The notes beneath the pieces are model-generated. The model did no database searches. It was not told the DNA's origin and worked only from the letters and a program-made list of their open reading frames with translations. A stretch of DNA of 64,000 bases from Posidonia oceanica (lineage: Eukaryota > Streptophyta > Magnoliopsida > Alismatales > Posidoniaceae): the NCBI GenBank assembly GCA_037176725.1, contig JAZBRS010000054.1, positions 11,054,001 through 11,118,000 of the forward strand. Direction: 5' to 3'. A program made the translations under genes and the position numbers. Of this stretch, positions 1-15,325 are shown one piece after another; the first letter of the stretch is position 1, and each line of letters begins with the position of its first letter.

Positions 1-61
1 TTACTTTGAGTTTGTTTACTAGATAGCCTTTTGTATTTACAATATATTACTCATTTTGTAG

Positions 62-3000
62 GATACTCTTTGTCAAATGTGTGGGGTAGTTGGTAATATC
101 GAGCTACTTGTTTATTGCTCAAAGTGCAAAATTTCTGCTGAACATCGGTATGTTTCCATCTCATAAAATACAATAATAACCATGTTATCAATACCACTTG
201 ATGTAGTGTTTTGCAAAATGAACCTATTCTCTCAGTTTAGCCTTATCCATTGCTACTTTCTTTGTTCAATTATGCTTGTTATTTTTATTTACTAATTCTA
301 AACATGTGATTTAATGTCATCATCTATTTCTCTTAACTCTATTGACTTAAAACTAGTTCTTCTTTTCATCTTATGGGAATTGGTAATCTCCATTTGTCTG
401 GTTATGCAACAATATGCAAATATATGGACATTCCTAATTATTTGGCTAAGCTTTTCTCCTAAATGGTCCATACATAAAATATTAAATCTAAAATTATTAA
501 TGTATGTTACAAATAACGTCATTTAAATGTTCTACATTATTAATTAATAACAACAATCAATGCTGTTCCTATTGAAAGCCTTATAAACTCAATAAAAAAG
601 GTTTGACCTTAAAATGCATTACTTCTCCCCTTTTTTTATTAATTTGGCACAATAAAAAATGATTGACCTTATATTGGTTGTACTTTAATCTAGGATGAAC
701 TCATAACCCAACCAAATTGTTTGGGTTGGATGATTTTAGACCCATATCAAACCTAACCTCAGTCTAGACCCAATCCAACCTGACCCAAATTGTTTGGGTT
801 GGTTCTTGGGTTTTATATGTACTTATTAATAATTAAAGATTACATTTATAGCATATTGTATAAAAATATACAACACTACAAACATAAAATGGTGAACAAT
901 CTTATTATGTCGTAGACAAAGACATTATTTATTGATAGTCATTGAATAATATAAATTATCACTCTAAAGTTTATAAATAATTCATGATAAAATGGTGAGC
1001 AATATGGTTCTTTTTTTTGCTTGATGAACCACAAGAATTTTCCTGTTTTGTTCAAATGCACATCAATAGTTGTGTCCATATCCAACCTAGAAAGTTTGGG
1101 TCTGAGATTTTTTGATCCATATTCAATCCATGATACAAAAAATCCGACCCAACATAACCCACATGAGTTGGGTTGATTTGGTTTTTGGTTCAACCCAGAT
1201 CCATATATATACCCCTATGTTTTTTTATTGAATTTGAACGAAGTTAGGTGTCTAGGAATTTAATATTATGGGTGTTGGAAGGAAGTGATGTGCTTATTGG
1301 ATATATTGATGTGATCAAAGGCATACATAGTAGAGTGGCGATAGTGTTATAGGTAAGAGTTTTCTATAAACGTAAGTTATCGTTAAGGGTCCATTCATTT
1401 GCCCATAATGGGAGGTGTAAGTTGTATAAGTTACATTGATCACTTTACTGTAGGTGTATGGTTGACTTGGGGAAGTGTGCAAAAATTTTATGTAGCTCAC
1501 ATTAATGCCCACTATCTTGTAAATTGCTTTGTAAGAAAATTGAGTTGGCATATTTTATTGAAGATAGGCTTGTTGCGTAGGACTTTTATAACATTATAAT
1601 CTATATTTTTTAAAGTTGTATAACTAAATGTTTAAAAGCATTCTCAATTGTATTTAATCAACTTATGTGTAACTTGCATAATTTATGAAACCTTACATTT
1701 TTTTTGTCTTGATCATGGATGAACTCCTTATAAATTTTCATGAAGAGATTCCTTGCTGTATGCTATTTGCAGATGCTATAGTCTTAATGTATAACTACAT
1801 GATTGGTGTATTTGGGAGATGCCTTAGAATTAGATGATGTAAACTAAGGAGTGGTAAATTGAATGTATGGAGTGCAAGTTTAGCTATATAAGTATACCAT
1901 ATTGTTGTTGATATAAATTAGTGGGAAACATTTCAATTTGGTGCGTTATAATGACATCATGACCTATTTTTAGGACTAATAGTAAGCATTTCATTTAGGA
2001 TTATAAAACATGTTTAAAATAAAGTAATCAAGGATTTATAAAATGGGCCTGGCCTCATATATTATAAATTGAATTTGAGCACACAGTAATTTTTTTTGAA
2101 ACAAATGCATGTGTTACTTGAATGGTCCAACCATTTGATTTAACCATTTGATTCAATCCTATTGAAGCTACAACTGATTGCATCCATGGTTTTGTTGATT
2201 TAGTTTTCGTAACAAAGTTTACATTAACTTGAAACACATTCTGCGCAAGAGTGTTTTGCACATGAAGAAGTGAAATTAAATTTTATAAATAGACACATAA
2301 CTTGTGCATAAACATATTTAAATAAAAAATAAATCATATCACATCTATCTACCTAAGTAATTGTTAGTGACTTGGTTAATTTACTTTTTACGGACAATCC
2401 ATTTGATGGGCATGTTGTCTGTGTCCGATCAAATCAATTTTAATTATGCAAACATTTACTTATTTAATGTTTATCAAAATGATTGTACCGTTCTTAACTT
2501 TTGGCTCACCAAATGGACTTTCATCTCCGAACTAATTGTTTATGCAATCTTAATTAAAATGTTTCTATCCTGGAATTGAATTTTTTTTACTTTGCTAGTT
2601 TTATTTTTTTAAAAGTCCGTTTCATTTTTTTACTCTTTTTTTCTTCTTGTTTTCAGCTATTGCTTGTTCAATTTACCAAAGTCTAGGAGAGGTGATGTGA
2701 TTTGGTATTGCGAGCAATGTGTGCCGAGTTTTTCTAGCACTCGCTTTAGTTACAAGCTCAAAGCTAGTGAAAGACGCAAGAAGGTTGGGAGATATCAGCA
2801 ACCCCAAATTGATTGTGCTGGTGAAAAGGGTTTTGCTACAATACCAGCGAACAAATATCAGAATCCAAATGAAATGGGTAATTTTTCTGAAGTTGAAGCA
2901 GACACTTGCAAATCAGTGGTTACTTCTAGAAGGTGTCCACCTGATATTGCCAAAGTTGGGGCCTTATGTGATAATGTGCCCTTGGATGAACCCAAGAGTT

Positions 3001-5136
3001 TGAATAGTGAAAGATTTGTTGTAAATGGTCAGCGGCAGTTCAAAGGAGAGAGTGTATCTTTCAGTGATTGGTTAAGTTGTGGTGCTAAATGTAATTCTAG
3101 CGTAGGTTGTCTACATGAGAACAAGTTTTTGCCAGATCAGTCCTTGCCAAAAGATGAAAATGTAGGCGGTCCAGGTCCTGACATCAGTCCAGCTTCTAAA
3201 TCTCTTAAATCTATTTCAAAGGGTAGTATCATAAAAATGAAAAGGAGAAGAGTGGTATTGGATGATGAGGAGCAATCAGATGAAGGTATTGTTGCTAAAA
3301 TAAGCATGTCACGTAGTGCTCAATGTGATTATCTGGATGTGAAAGAAGAGAAGAATGTACATCCTGGCAGTAAATCCCATGAAGAGGGAACAATTAAAAG
3401 AAAGAGGAAATTGGTTTTGGATGATGAGTATTCAGATGAAGAGTGTGCAGCTATGAATGTTGCTGAAGTGAGTGTGATTAAATCCAATTTTCTTCAATCT
3501 TCAGAATCTGACAGTTCAAATATTAAGGTTTCACTAGAGATGGGACGGTGCAACCGCGACTCTGTAGATTTAAAAGTAGATAAATTATCAAAAGGGAAGA
3601 GGAGGCGGCTGATATTGGATGACGAGTATTCAGGTGAGGAGGCTTCATATGGGACAATCTCTCAGCATTGTGTTGATGTAGTTATTGATGTGCATCAAGG
3701 GAATGAACCCTCCCCAGATCTTTGTCTTGTTAAAGATGGCCGTAGCCAGTCCCCTTCATCAATTGCGGATACTGGTACTTCTGATCAATGTGTCATTGAA
3801 TCACAACCTGTGCCAAGTGATGCAACTGCAGACAGCCTGAGTTGTATCCCTGCCTTACCCATCATAGATCCTGTTTGGAGGTTAGTCTCAAGGTTGAAAA
3901 TATGCATTTTAATATTTTTTCTGCTAAAAAAGAAAAAGAAAAAGTGCATTTTATTTTAGTTCCTCTTCTATTTATTAACTTTCTTAGTTTGCTTTACTCT
4001 TTCACTATTGATCTCTGTGGATTAATTTATTTTCTTCTTTGTAGGGGTTGCTTTGATATTTGTAGTGAAGTATGTTTTCCAGTAGTGGCACACTTATCTA
4101 GCAAAGCATGCAAGAGGGTATGCAAAGGGGCAAGGATGTTGCCTTCAATAATTTGCCTTGACAAGAAATCAAGATTGCAGTCACAGCCTGATAGTTTAAG
4201 GCGATCGCAACCAACCAGTGACACTATAGCTCTATATTTCTTTCCTTATAGTGACAGGTAATATTCTTCAGTCTCGACATTAACCTTTTATATTAGGAAG
4301 CTTCGTTGGGCTCTTGAATTCATTTTCTTTGATGTCTTTTTCAGTGTCAGTCCAGTATATGATCAGGTATTGGGTGAAGCTATTGTCCGAGATGTCGTGT
4401 TGAAAGTTGTGTTTGAGGAAGCTGAGCTTCTTGTTTTTCCATCTACTGAATTGCCTCGATGCCACCAGAGTAAGTTCTGATATTTAGTTTTCGAGTCGTG
4501 ACTGTGGGATTGTGTTTTTATAACACATAATGTTATCTGAACTCCTTTTTTTGAATTCATCTTTTTGTTCAACAATTAAGCTGTAAATTTACTTGAGCCG
4601 CACGACACTAGCAATGAGTTTTATAGCTTATCGGCTTTTGTTGTTTTTAATCAATTGACTGTGGCGCTTTATTCCTTCTGCATGGTGGGACATCTTCTAT
4701 TTCATTATTTTTTGCTCTGTGGATTATTCTTCCATGTCATATCATTTCATGAATAAATTAAAATTATAATAGTTTAGATTCTAAACTAAAAGTACATTAT
4801 GTGATTAGTAGTAATACCTTGATTCTAATCCCCTTATAATTCAGATTGTTTCTTTGATGTTTTGTTATTATATGGCAATACATCTGATTTTCAATCTTTT
4901 GCATGGAGCAAGGCAATTTTGTTTCTGCGTTTCATGTTTACATCAATTACTAATGGTTTTCTGATTTATCCATTGTTTTCTTTATCTATTTATATATGTT
5001 TGAGTTGCGAAATCTGAATATTTATGTTCTCATTTTTTGATGTGCAGGATTTCGTGGCAAATATTATTTCTGGGGAGTATTTAGGAGAAAGCAAGCTCCC
5101 GGCTATTGTGCACCTAGCTGCATCTCAAGCCCCAAG
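62..5136 (+). CDS. PHD-finger/AIPP2-like SPOC-like part of a probable fusion gene (5' end outside the window)
   Basis: Exons read from splice sites and frame: 62-147, 2657-3880, 4045-4257, 4345-4469, 5048-5136; every junction keeps one frame. A PHD zinc finger is split by the 2.5-kb intron: CQMC and CSKC in the first exon, HRYC and then WYCEQC in the next. Exon 2657-3880 is Ser/Lys/acidic-rich and carries three repeats of a basic stretch followed by LDDEYSDEE-like acid (near 3237, 3399 and 3594). The exon from 4045 begins with the VWRGCFDI-type start of the AIPP2 SPOC-like domain and continues to TIALYFFPYSDR; the domain ends in GKYYFWGVFRRK at 5054-5090. In Arabidopsis, AIPP2-type proteins join BAH-PHD-CPL2 complexes that read histone marks and repress transcription; a similar nuclear role is inferred here. 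Upstream exons lie before base 1. The last exon ends in phase 0 and fits the FRIGIDA exon at 5544, so I read both as one gene. Confidence 0.8.
148..2656 (+). other. large AT-rich intron splitting the PHD finger
   Basis: The donor is CG/GTATGT at 147/148 and the acceptor is TTTTCAG at 2656. I see no convincing coding sequence inside. The stretch 690-1205 has several GGGTTGG/CCAACCC-type words in both orientations (near 715, 770, 800 and 1165), probably an old degenerate transposon, but I could not define its ends. Confidence 0.5.
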
Positions 5137-5543
5137 GTGAATGAACTTGACTGCCTGTTTGGTCTTGAGTTGGTCTACATATATCATGGAAATAGACTTA
5201 ACGTTTCTTTTTCCTAATGGTTTCTTGGTAAGAGTACTAGTTATATATATAATTTTCTTTTTATTACCAATTTTCAAATAGAGAAGCTGATCTTTTACGA
5301 CTCTTCAAAGGGTAACTGGCATGGGAGGCCTAGCTGCGTATTTGTTTTTGCCTGGCTTCTTTCATTCCTTTCCTTGAATGTTAGGTCTAATTTGTGCACT
5401 TGCTGATTGACTTTCATGATACCATACATAGTCATGCATAGACTGTGGATGTGCTCGCTAGTTTTTACTTAGTCAGCAATTTTTTTGTATACATGCACGT
5501 CTTTTTGTTCGTTCTTCGTTTCTTTGCTTTCTACTACTTACAG

Positions 5544-7775
5544 GAGAGTGCTGTTATACAGTCGTTATGCATGAAGGATTCTGACAGGAGATTACTAAGT
5601 TCCACCGATGCCTGTGTAAAGGAGGAACTCACTGAGCCTACTGATCGCGTTGCTGCCTTAGAGGAATATACTAATGCCAGTTCCCAGACTTTGGGGCCCA
5701 TTTCTGATTTTATTGAACTTTCTATCCAGAAGTCACCTTTGAAGCAACAAAATCCTGTCCACAGTGACATTGGTTCGCCACCAAACACTGGCCTTTTTGC
5801 AAAGATTCATTTGCTTTGCAAGAGCATGGACTCGAGTGACTTCTGGGATATTGTAGTGTCTCAGAAGGCAGAGTTGGAGGCTTTACAGCTGCGACTACCT
5901 TTATTGCTCTGTGAGTGTGTAGATCCGGTTGGGTTTGTCATGGATACCATGTCCACAGTCTTTCCTCATGAAAAAATTGACTGCACTAGTTGTAGGAACC
6001 ACGAATGGGCTTGCTTGTTGATGTTGGAGTCACTGGCCTCTGCCATGGGAATGTCAGAATCTGGCTCCAGGCTGTTGTCTGCAGTGGGTGTAAGGGAGCG
6101 AGCTAGGAAGATTGCTGACTCATGGAAGGATGCTCGAAAGAAATGGATTTTGAAGACAACAATGACACCTCCTTATGCACATACATTCTTGCTCCATGTT
6201 GTGACTTTTGGGATCGTTATGGAGGAGGAGAAGGAGCTTTATAGGAAGCTTATGATGGGCTTGTCTTCGAAGAAAAAGATAGTTGATATTGCCTTACTGC
6301 TTGGGCTTTGTGGTGAAACCATGATTGGTATGATCACTGAATTGATTGACAAGGGTTATCGAATGCATGCCTTAAATCTCATTTATGGAGCTGGACTTGT
6401 TGACAAATTCCCTCCTGTGCTACTATTGAAATCTCATCTGGGTGCTCTTAAACTAACTGCCCCCAGGAAGAGGAAGATTCATGCACTTGATTCTGTTAAG
6501 CTTGAGGACGAGTTGACAACAGTGCCTCTAGAAAAGCAGATTAGACAACTGAAGAATGAGGAGAACAAGGTTATGCAGTTGCAGTCTTCTCCTTCATTGC
6601 ACACGAATGGTCCACAGGACCTTGTCAAAGAATTCAAGAGTGAGGGGAAGGAATCTGTGCTTCCACCAGTGTGTTCACCACATGGTGGTTTAGTGAAGCC
6701 TGTTGTGGAGAATGGTGAAGGGATTTTCAGTAGTGAGTTTTCAGTAGTGAATCCACTGGTACATTTGAAGAATGAAACGAATCAGCCTTCATCACTGCCA
6801 TCATTGTCATTGCCAGTACCACCTCCACCACTGTTCCCACCGCCACCACCATCTTTGTCATCACCAATACCACCACCTTCACCCTCGACGCCACTGCTGC
6901 TTCCACCTCCACCACTCTCTCTGCCACCACCTTCCCTGTCCGTGTCTCCACACAATCTACCCATTTCATCGTGTCCTCTGCTATCTCAGCATACACCTCA
7001 AACTCCACCTTTGTCACTGCCTCCACCACTGTCACCACCATTGAAGTTGATCAAACCAAACAATGGTGTGCAATATGAAGTGGATAAATCCAAAAAGAAC
7101 AGAAATCAGCCTTCTAAGAAGAACAATCTTCGTTCTGTGATTGTTTCAGGTGATGGACGGCTTGCTGTTACCTGTACCTCCAGCATGACACCGGCTTCTA
7201 ACAAGCAGCTGGCTGTAGCCACCATGTCTGGTTTGACCACTTATTCTGACAAGCGGCCTGCAGTTTGTAGCAAGCAGTCTGCTCCCACCAACCCCTCTGG
7301 TTTTGCTGCTGCTCCTAAAAAGAAGTCTACTGCCACCAGTCCATCCGGCGTTGCTGCTGCTACCAGTCTCTCCAGTGTCACTGCTGCGTCTAAAAATCAG
7401 TCTGCTGTCACCAGCCCATCGGGTGTTGCTGCTGCTTCTAAAAAGAAGCTTGCTGCCACAAGTTTTTGTAGTCTTGGAAATGTACCTGCTGCTTCAAACA
7501 AGCGCCCTGCTGCATCTTACAAACGGTTTGTCGCTTTTAAAAAGCAGACTTCCGCATCTAAGAAGTGGCATGTTGCCAAGAGGACCTCTGGTCATGGTGG
7601 TAGGCAAATTAGGCATTTAGCCAATTCTCCATGTGTGGCTGAGTATGCTGGTGTTCATCAAACTCGAATGTATCCATCTAATCCTAATCCATCTAATCCT
7701 AATGCTACCCCAGTGCAGGGTGGTAGGCCAGCTTATTTTGTGTATCCATTGTATACAGGGATGAGAATGGTATGA
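5544..7775 (+). CDS. FRIGIDA-domain terminal exon of the same probable fusion gene
   Basis: A long terminal exon of 743 codons plus TGA. It follows a clear acceptor (tttctactacttacag) in phase 0, matching the donor at 5136/5137. Codons at about 5800-6460 give a full FRIGIDA domain: LFAKIHLLCKSMDSSDFW, a CECVDP motif, VRERARKIADSWK, a TFLLHVVTFGI block and the closing LIYGAGLVDKFPPVLLLKSHL. Basic residues follow, then a proline-rich stretch (about 6790-7045), a Lys/Ala/Ser tail with imperfect repeats of the type KKK-ATSPSGVAAAS (7240-7560), and a PSNPN repeat near the end. FRIGIDA-like proteins are nuclear scaffolds in flowering-time and chromatin complexes. An ATG at 5571 could in principle start a separate gene, but the usual N-terminal coiled coil is not obvious and the acceptor implies upstream exons. 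Probably fused to the PHD part; a transcript would decide. Confidence 0.85.
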   Translation, partial: ESAVIQSLCMKDSDRRLLSSTDACVKEELTEPTDRVAALEEYTNASSQTLGPISDFIELSIQKSPLKQQNPVHSDIGSPPNTGLFAKIHLLCKSMDSSDFWDIVVSQKAELEALQLRLPLLLCECVDPVGFVMDTMSTVFPHEKIDCTSCRNHEWACLLMLESLASAMGMSESGSRLLSAVGVRERARKIADSWKDARKKWILKTTMTPPYAHTFLLHVVTFGIVMEEEKELYRKLMMGLSSKKKIVDIALLLGLCGETMIGMITELIDKGYRMHALNLIYGAGLVDKFPPVLLLKSHLGALKLTAPRKRKIHALDSVKLEDELTTVPLEKQIRQLKNEENKVMQLQSSPSLHTNGPQDLVKEFKSEGKESVLPPVCSPHGGLVKPVVENGEGIFSSEFSVVNPLVHLKNETNQPSSLPSLSLPVPPPPLFPPPPPSLSSPIPPPSPSTPLLLPPPPLSLPPPSLSVSPHNLPISSCPLLSQHTPQTPPLSLPPPLSPPLKLIKPNNGVQYEVDKSKKNRNQPSKKNNLRSVIVSGDGRLAVTCTSSMTPASNKQLAVATMSGLTTYSDKRPAVCSKQSAPTNPSGFAAAPKKKSTATSPSGVAAATSLSSVTAASKNQSAVTSPSGVAAASKKKLAATSFCSLGNVPAASNKRPAASYKRFVAFKKQTSASKKWHVAKRTSGHGGRQIRHLANSPCVAEYAGVHQTRMYPSNPNPSNPNATPVQGGRPAYFVYPLYTGMRMV

Positions 7776-7917
7776 AGCGTAGGGTGCCCACTGATCTGTT
7801 GCCGATCCATGGTGTATGGAATGGCCAGTGGAGATCCAGGTGATTTCATCTGAATGGCGCTGGCCGTTCGAATAAGGGGCTCATTCTGTACTCTGATAAG
7901 AGGACGATAGATCCCTA

Positions 7918-7925
7918 CTCACAAG
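7918..7925. repeat. left target-site duplication of the hAT element
   Basis: CTCACAAG, paired with CTCACTAG at 10761-10768; one mismatch. Confidence 0.85.
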
Positions 7926-10760
7926 TAGACTTGTAAAACGGACTGGGTTGGCCGGTCTGAATTTTTTTAGACCTGTAAGTTCGGATCGGGTCGGGTTGCC
8001 TGCTAGGTTGGGTCTGATCGGGTCGGGTTCAATCAAGTATTTGTTTGGCTCGGCATAGTCTACGTCTAGTTGATCCTTATGTCTGTTGAAATTGATGCTG
8101 TCTTGTTGTTTTCAGTATTATTGTTTAAATTGAGTCTTTGAAGACGATCAAATCAGTTATTTAAACACATGGAAGTTTTTACATATCTTTTTTAATAATT
8201 TACATTTTCTATCATTTAAAACTCTTTTTTCTACAGAAAGTGCAGACTCTGATGTTACAGTAGATGTTGGAATCATTAGTAAATCTTTAATTATTTTAAA
8301 AATTATATGAAATCTAATTATGATATTAGACTACTATTTTAATATATTTAAGTTATTTATTTCTAATTTATTAAATGTAAATTTACATTTTAAATAATTT
8401 TCTAATTTATTATTTGTTGATGATTTTACATATTTTTTCTTTTTTTTATTTAATTTACTTCAAAATGAACTATCAGTATTACTACTAATAGTATGTGGTA
8501 TTATAGTATTAGATTTAGGTGTATTAGAACTACTTTCACCATAAATTTTAAAATATTCTTCAAATAATATATATAAAGTAGTCTTAATTTTATTATTAAA
8601 TTCTTCTATTAAGTTACTTTTATTCATGTTACTAAAAATATTATATATAAGTATCATACAATTAACAAGTTTATGCTTAAGATTCATAATTATTGCTAAA
8701 CATGTCCACATTAGAGGATCATCTCAATAATTATTATATTTATGTTGCATTATTTGAAAAATATTTACAAAACTTGGTATTTCTTTATATTGCTGAAAAA
8801 TATTTGTAATATTAAATAAATTGATTAAAATTAGATTACTAGTAGAATAATATTGACTAGATAATTGTTTAGTATTATTATAAAAATGTTCTAAAAAAGT
8901 ATGAATTATTTGAGAATTTTGCCAATCTTCATCATTTACCATATAATTAGATTTTGCATTATAAAATGCTGTAATTAAATGGTTATAAGGTAAACTTGAA
9001 CTTAACATATCATAAGTTAGTTCCATCATTGTTAAATATCTAATTTAAAATTTCTAGGTTTTAAACAATTTTCTGCATATAAATGTTTAAATTCTTGATA
9101 TCTTTTAGGTGATGTTTGAATAAATAAAATAGTTGTTCTTATACTTTCTATATAAGGTTTAATGCAATATATACCATCTTATACAATTAAATTTAATACG
9201 TGACAACAACACCTACAATGAAAGATTTTACCATTTAATATTGATTTTACATTTCTTTTTAATAAATCTATGGCAACATTATTATTACAAGTATTATCAA
9301 AAGATATTGTATTAATTTTATAATATAAGTGAAATTCTTTAGTAATTTCTTCTAACATATTAGATATAGCTTTACCAATATGTGGATGATCAAATACTCT
9401 AAAAGTTATTAATCTTTTTTGTAAATTCCATTTTATGTCTATCTAATGTGCAGTTAAATATAGATATGGAAAATTATTAGGACCTATTCAAACATCACAA
9501 GTTAATGATACTTTACATAATAAATTAAAAAATATTCTCATTATATTTTGTTTATCTTTTTTAAATGTTTTATGAATAATATTTTTTGTAATGTTTCTAG
9601 AATAACTTTTAAATTGTGGATTAAGACAATCTTGTACACAAGATTCAAAATTTTTATTTTTTGATAATGAAAATGGTTGTTCATCTTGTATTATATATTT
9701 TGTTAAACATTCGTTTGTTTCTTTTGTATTATATTTCCAATTTATTAAACCACTTGAACCTATGTGTAATTTAGATTGCCTTAAATCTGTATTTTCTTCT
9801 TTATTGTGTGCAGCTATATATTTTTGTAAATGACTAGCTATGTGACCTACACCCTCACTTCTAGGACAAGTGTATTCCGAACCACAATAATTATAATAGC
9901 ATCTACTTTCATTTGTAAGGTTTATGGTAATATGTTCTCAAACCCATTACTCTGTTTCCTAGGTTTTTTTTGTGCTAGTGGATTGTGTAGGAGTGTCTTG
10001 ATGTTGAGGCTGGTTCGACTCTTGGGTTGAGATATAATCATGGTTTCTTATATTTTCCATTATAAATATTTAAAGTATGAAAAAATAGATGAAAATTATG
10101 ACTAGAGAATTTAACAGTAAAGAAAAATAGATGTAATGTATGAAATCTTTAACGCAAAAGTTCCAAAATTAAAAAATGGAGGGAGTAGGAGTAGAGAAAT
10201 TTTATAGCTCAGCAGAGTAGAACTGTAGTAACAGAGAACAGTAGAGCAGATCAGTAGAGTAGCAGACGGGAGACTGGAGTCCAGAGTGTGGGAGAATTGG
10301 CTACTTGAGAGAATTATGAGTAAGAGAATTGTGAGAGTGAGAGAATTATGAGTGTTGTAATAAGAGAGAAGAATAAGTTGTGTGAAAATATAAGGAAGTA
10401 GGTAGAATATTTATAAGAAAATGATGAAGAGAGAAGAGAAGAGAAGAGAAGAGAAAAAAGAAAAAAAAAAGCCGTTGGCAAGCCGTTATTAACGATCATA
10501 TATTTGTAACTGTTGCCCACTTGGGCAATGGCTACTATTGCTTTATTTATTTATTTTTGGACCAATCCGACCCAGTCCAATTGTTTTTCAATGGACCCAC
10601 TAGACCTACTAAGCGGGCGCACACGGGCCCAAGACATGGGCCCAACCTGACCCGTTCCAGATCTGGACCAGTTCGACCCACGAATAACGTAGACTGGACT
10701 AAGTCAGAGTGGATCATGAGCCAGACCGGACCGGACGGCCCGACCCATTTTACGTCTCTA
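7926..10760 (-). mobile_element. hAT-superfamily DNA transposon with TIRs and 8-bp target duplication
   Basis: The left end reads TAGACTTGTAAAACGGACTG; the right end, reverse-complemented, reads TAGAGACGTAAAATGGGTCG. These are typical hAT terminal repeats with a few mismatches. The flanks are CTCACAAG (7918-7925) and CTCACTAG (10761-10768), an 8-bp target duplication with one difference, which is the hAT size. Subterminal regions are rich in GGGTCGGG/CCGGACCGG words. The interior holds a minus-strand transposase remnant. The element sits about 150 bp downstream of the FRIGIDA stop codon, so it may lie in the original 3' flank or UTR of that gene. Confidence 0.9.
8157..10060 (-). pseudogene. 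degenerate hAT (RICESLEEPER-type) transposase
   Basis: Reading the minus strand from an ATG at 10060, the order of hAT transposase features is kept. First comes a BED-like zinc finger (CYYNYCGSEYTCPRSEG then GHIASHLQKYIAAH, about 9815-9900). Then comes a catalytic-region block at about 9400-9510 (LTCDVW, YLYLTAHWIDIKWNLQKRLI). A central region follows at 8724-9029 (NDEDWQNSQIIHTFLEHFYN). The C-terminal dimerisation block reads STVTSESALSVEKRVLND (about 8200-8275). Stops interrupt the N-terminal part (three near 9945-9965, most explainable as C-to-T changes) and the later part (for example at 8457-8459), with frame changes between blocks. It is therefore a recent but inactive copy. The family moves DNA by cut-and-paste. 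Confidence 0.85.
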
Positions 10761-10768
10761 CTCACTAG
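10761..10768. repeat. right target-site duplication of the hAT element
   Basis: CTCACTAG, paired with CTCACAAG at 7918-7925. Confidence 0.85.
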
Positions 10769-11640
10769 TTTCCCTTATCATCTTGTTTTTGGGGTCCGTA
10801 CAGGAGCTCGCAGCGGTTCTGACTGGTGTTAGGTTCGCGTTCGGGATCGTCTGTGTGGTGGAGTGACAAGATTTTGTTTATTCAGAGGAATCGGATATGG
10901 GGCCCTCAGATGGTAACCAGGGAAGGAACACGGCGGTTGTTGTACAGGAAGATGAGATAAGATAAAAAGTTACAGTTTTCATCGAAAGGCAATAGTGTTG
11001 CACATATTTGTGGTTGTTTTACACCGAATGTCAGAAATGTATAGCACTTTTGTCGTCGTTTAAAATGGAAAATGGGTTTTTGTATTGCGATGCCGATGTT
11101 TCTTAGCTTCATTTTGAAAGGAGCATTGTTCATGTTTCTTGCGATTGTAAACAATCTTCAGTGTGTCAATGTGAGAAGTCATGGGTGTGTTTGGGTACGT
11201 CGTCTTCGGCTCGCAAAATGCGACCAGAAGAAAAGAGAAGTTAGGGTGGATTTAAATTAGATAATGAAATTGCATTTTGTTATTGGATGTAAGGGTAGAT
11301 CTATATTAGATAATGAAATTGCGGTTTGAAAATTAGGATACATTTAAATTAGTCAATAAGTGCGTGTATAAAGCGTGGACCATTTAGTGCTTTAGTCTAC
11401 CCTAGAGTCGGAGGAACCAGTAGCACCTCACCTATGCGGCTATGCTAGAACGTCACATGCAGTTGTTCAACTTATAATCAAAATCTAAATTTAAAAAACA
11501 CAACATAAAAATGTTAAAAAAAAACTAGACACACCAAAGAAAATGATTAATACACAGACATCCTAAATTTTTCCAAGAACCACAAATTCGTGTAAGAACA
11601 ACATCCACCACTATTATATTCCTTTCTTTTATAAATCAAA
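10769..11640. other. intergenic, no gene seen
   Basis: No coding sequence recognised. A short imperfect duplication sits at about 11250-11330 (two copies of a TAGATAATGAAATTGC core). This stretch may contain the displaced 3' flank of the FRIGIDA gene beyond the hAT insertion. Confidence 0.4.
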
Positions 11641-11662
11641 TGGGCCCAACTCCGGCCCACCC
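11641..11662. promoter_or_regulatory. paired TGGGCC (site II-like) elements upstream of the UMP kinase gene
   Basis: TGGGCCCAACTCCGGCCCAC holds TGGGCC words in both orientations about 105-125 bp before the start codon. Site II (TGGGCC/T) elements bind TCP factors and are common in promoters of plant organelle and housekeeping genes. Function here is inferred from sequence and position only. Confidence 0.45.
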
Positions 11663-11766
11663 CCTTTCCTCAATGAAATATCTCAACAGCGCCGGATAAA
11701 TCTAGAAACGCCTTCCTCAATTCTTCTTATTCTTCTTCCGCCATCTCATCGTAAACCTCTTCGCCA

Positions 11767-15325
<3,559 letters not shown>

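Noticed and set aside
5445..5543. Upstream extension of the FRIGIDA frame giving a hydrophobic N-terminus
   Set aside because: It is intron sequence before a clear acceptor; the Phe/Leu-rich stretch comes from the pyrimidine-rich intron end.
6727..7044. Frames overlapping the proline-rich part of the FRIGIDA exon
   Set aside because: Shadows of repetitive CCACCA coding; the plus frame continuous with the FRIGIDA domain explains them.
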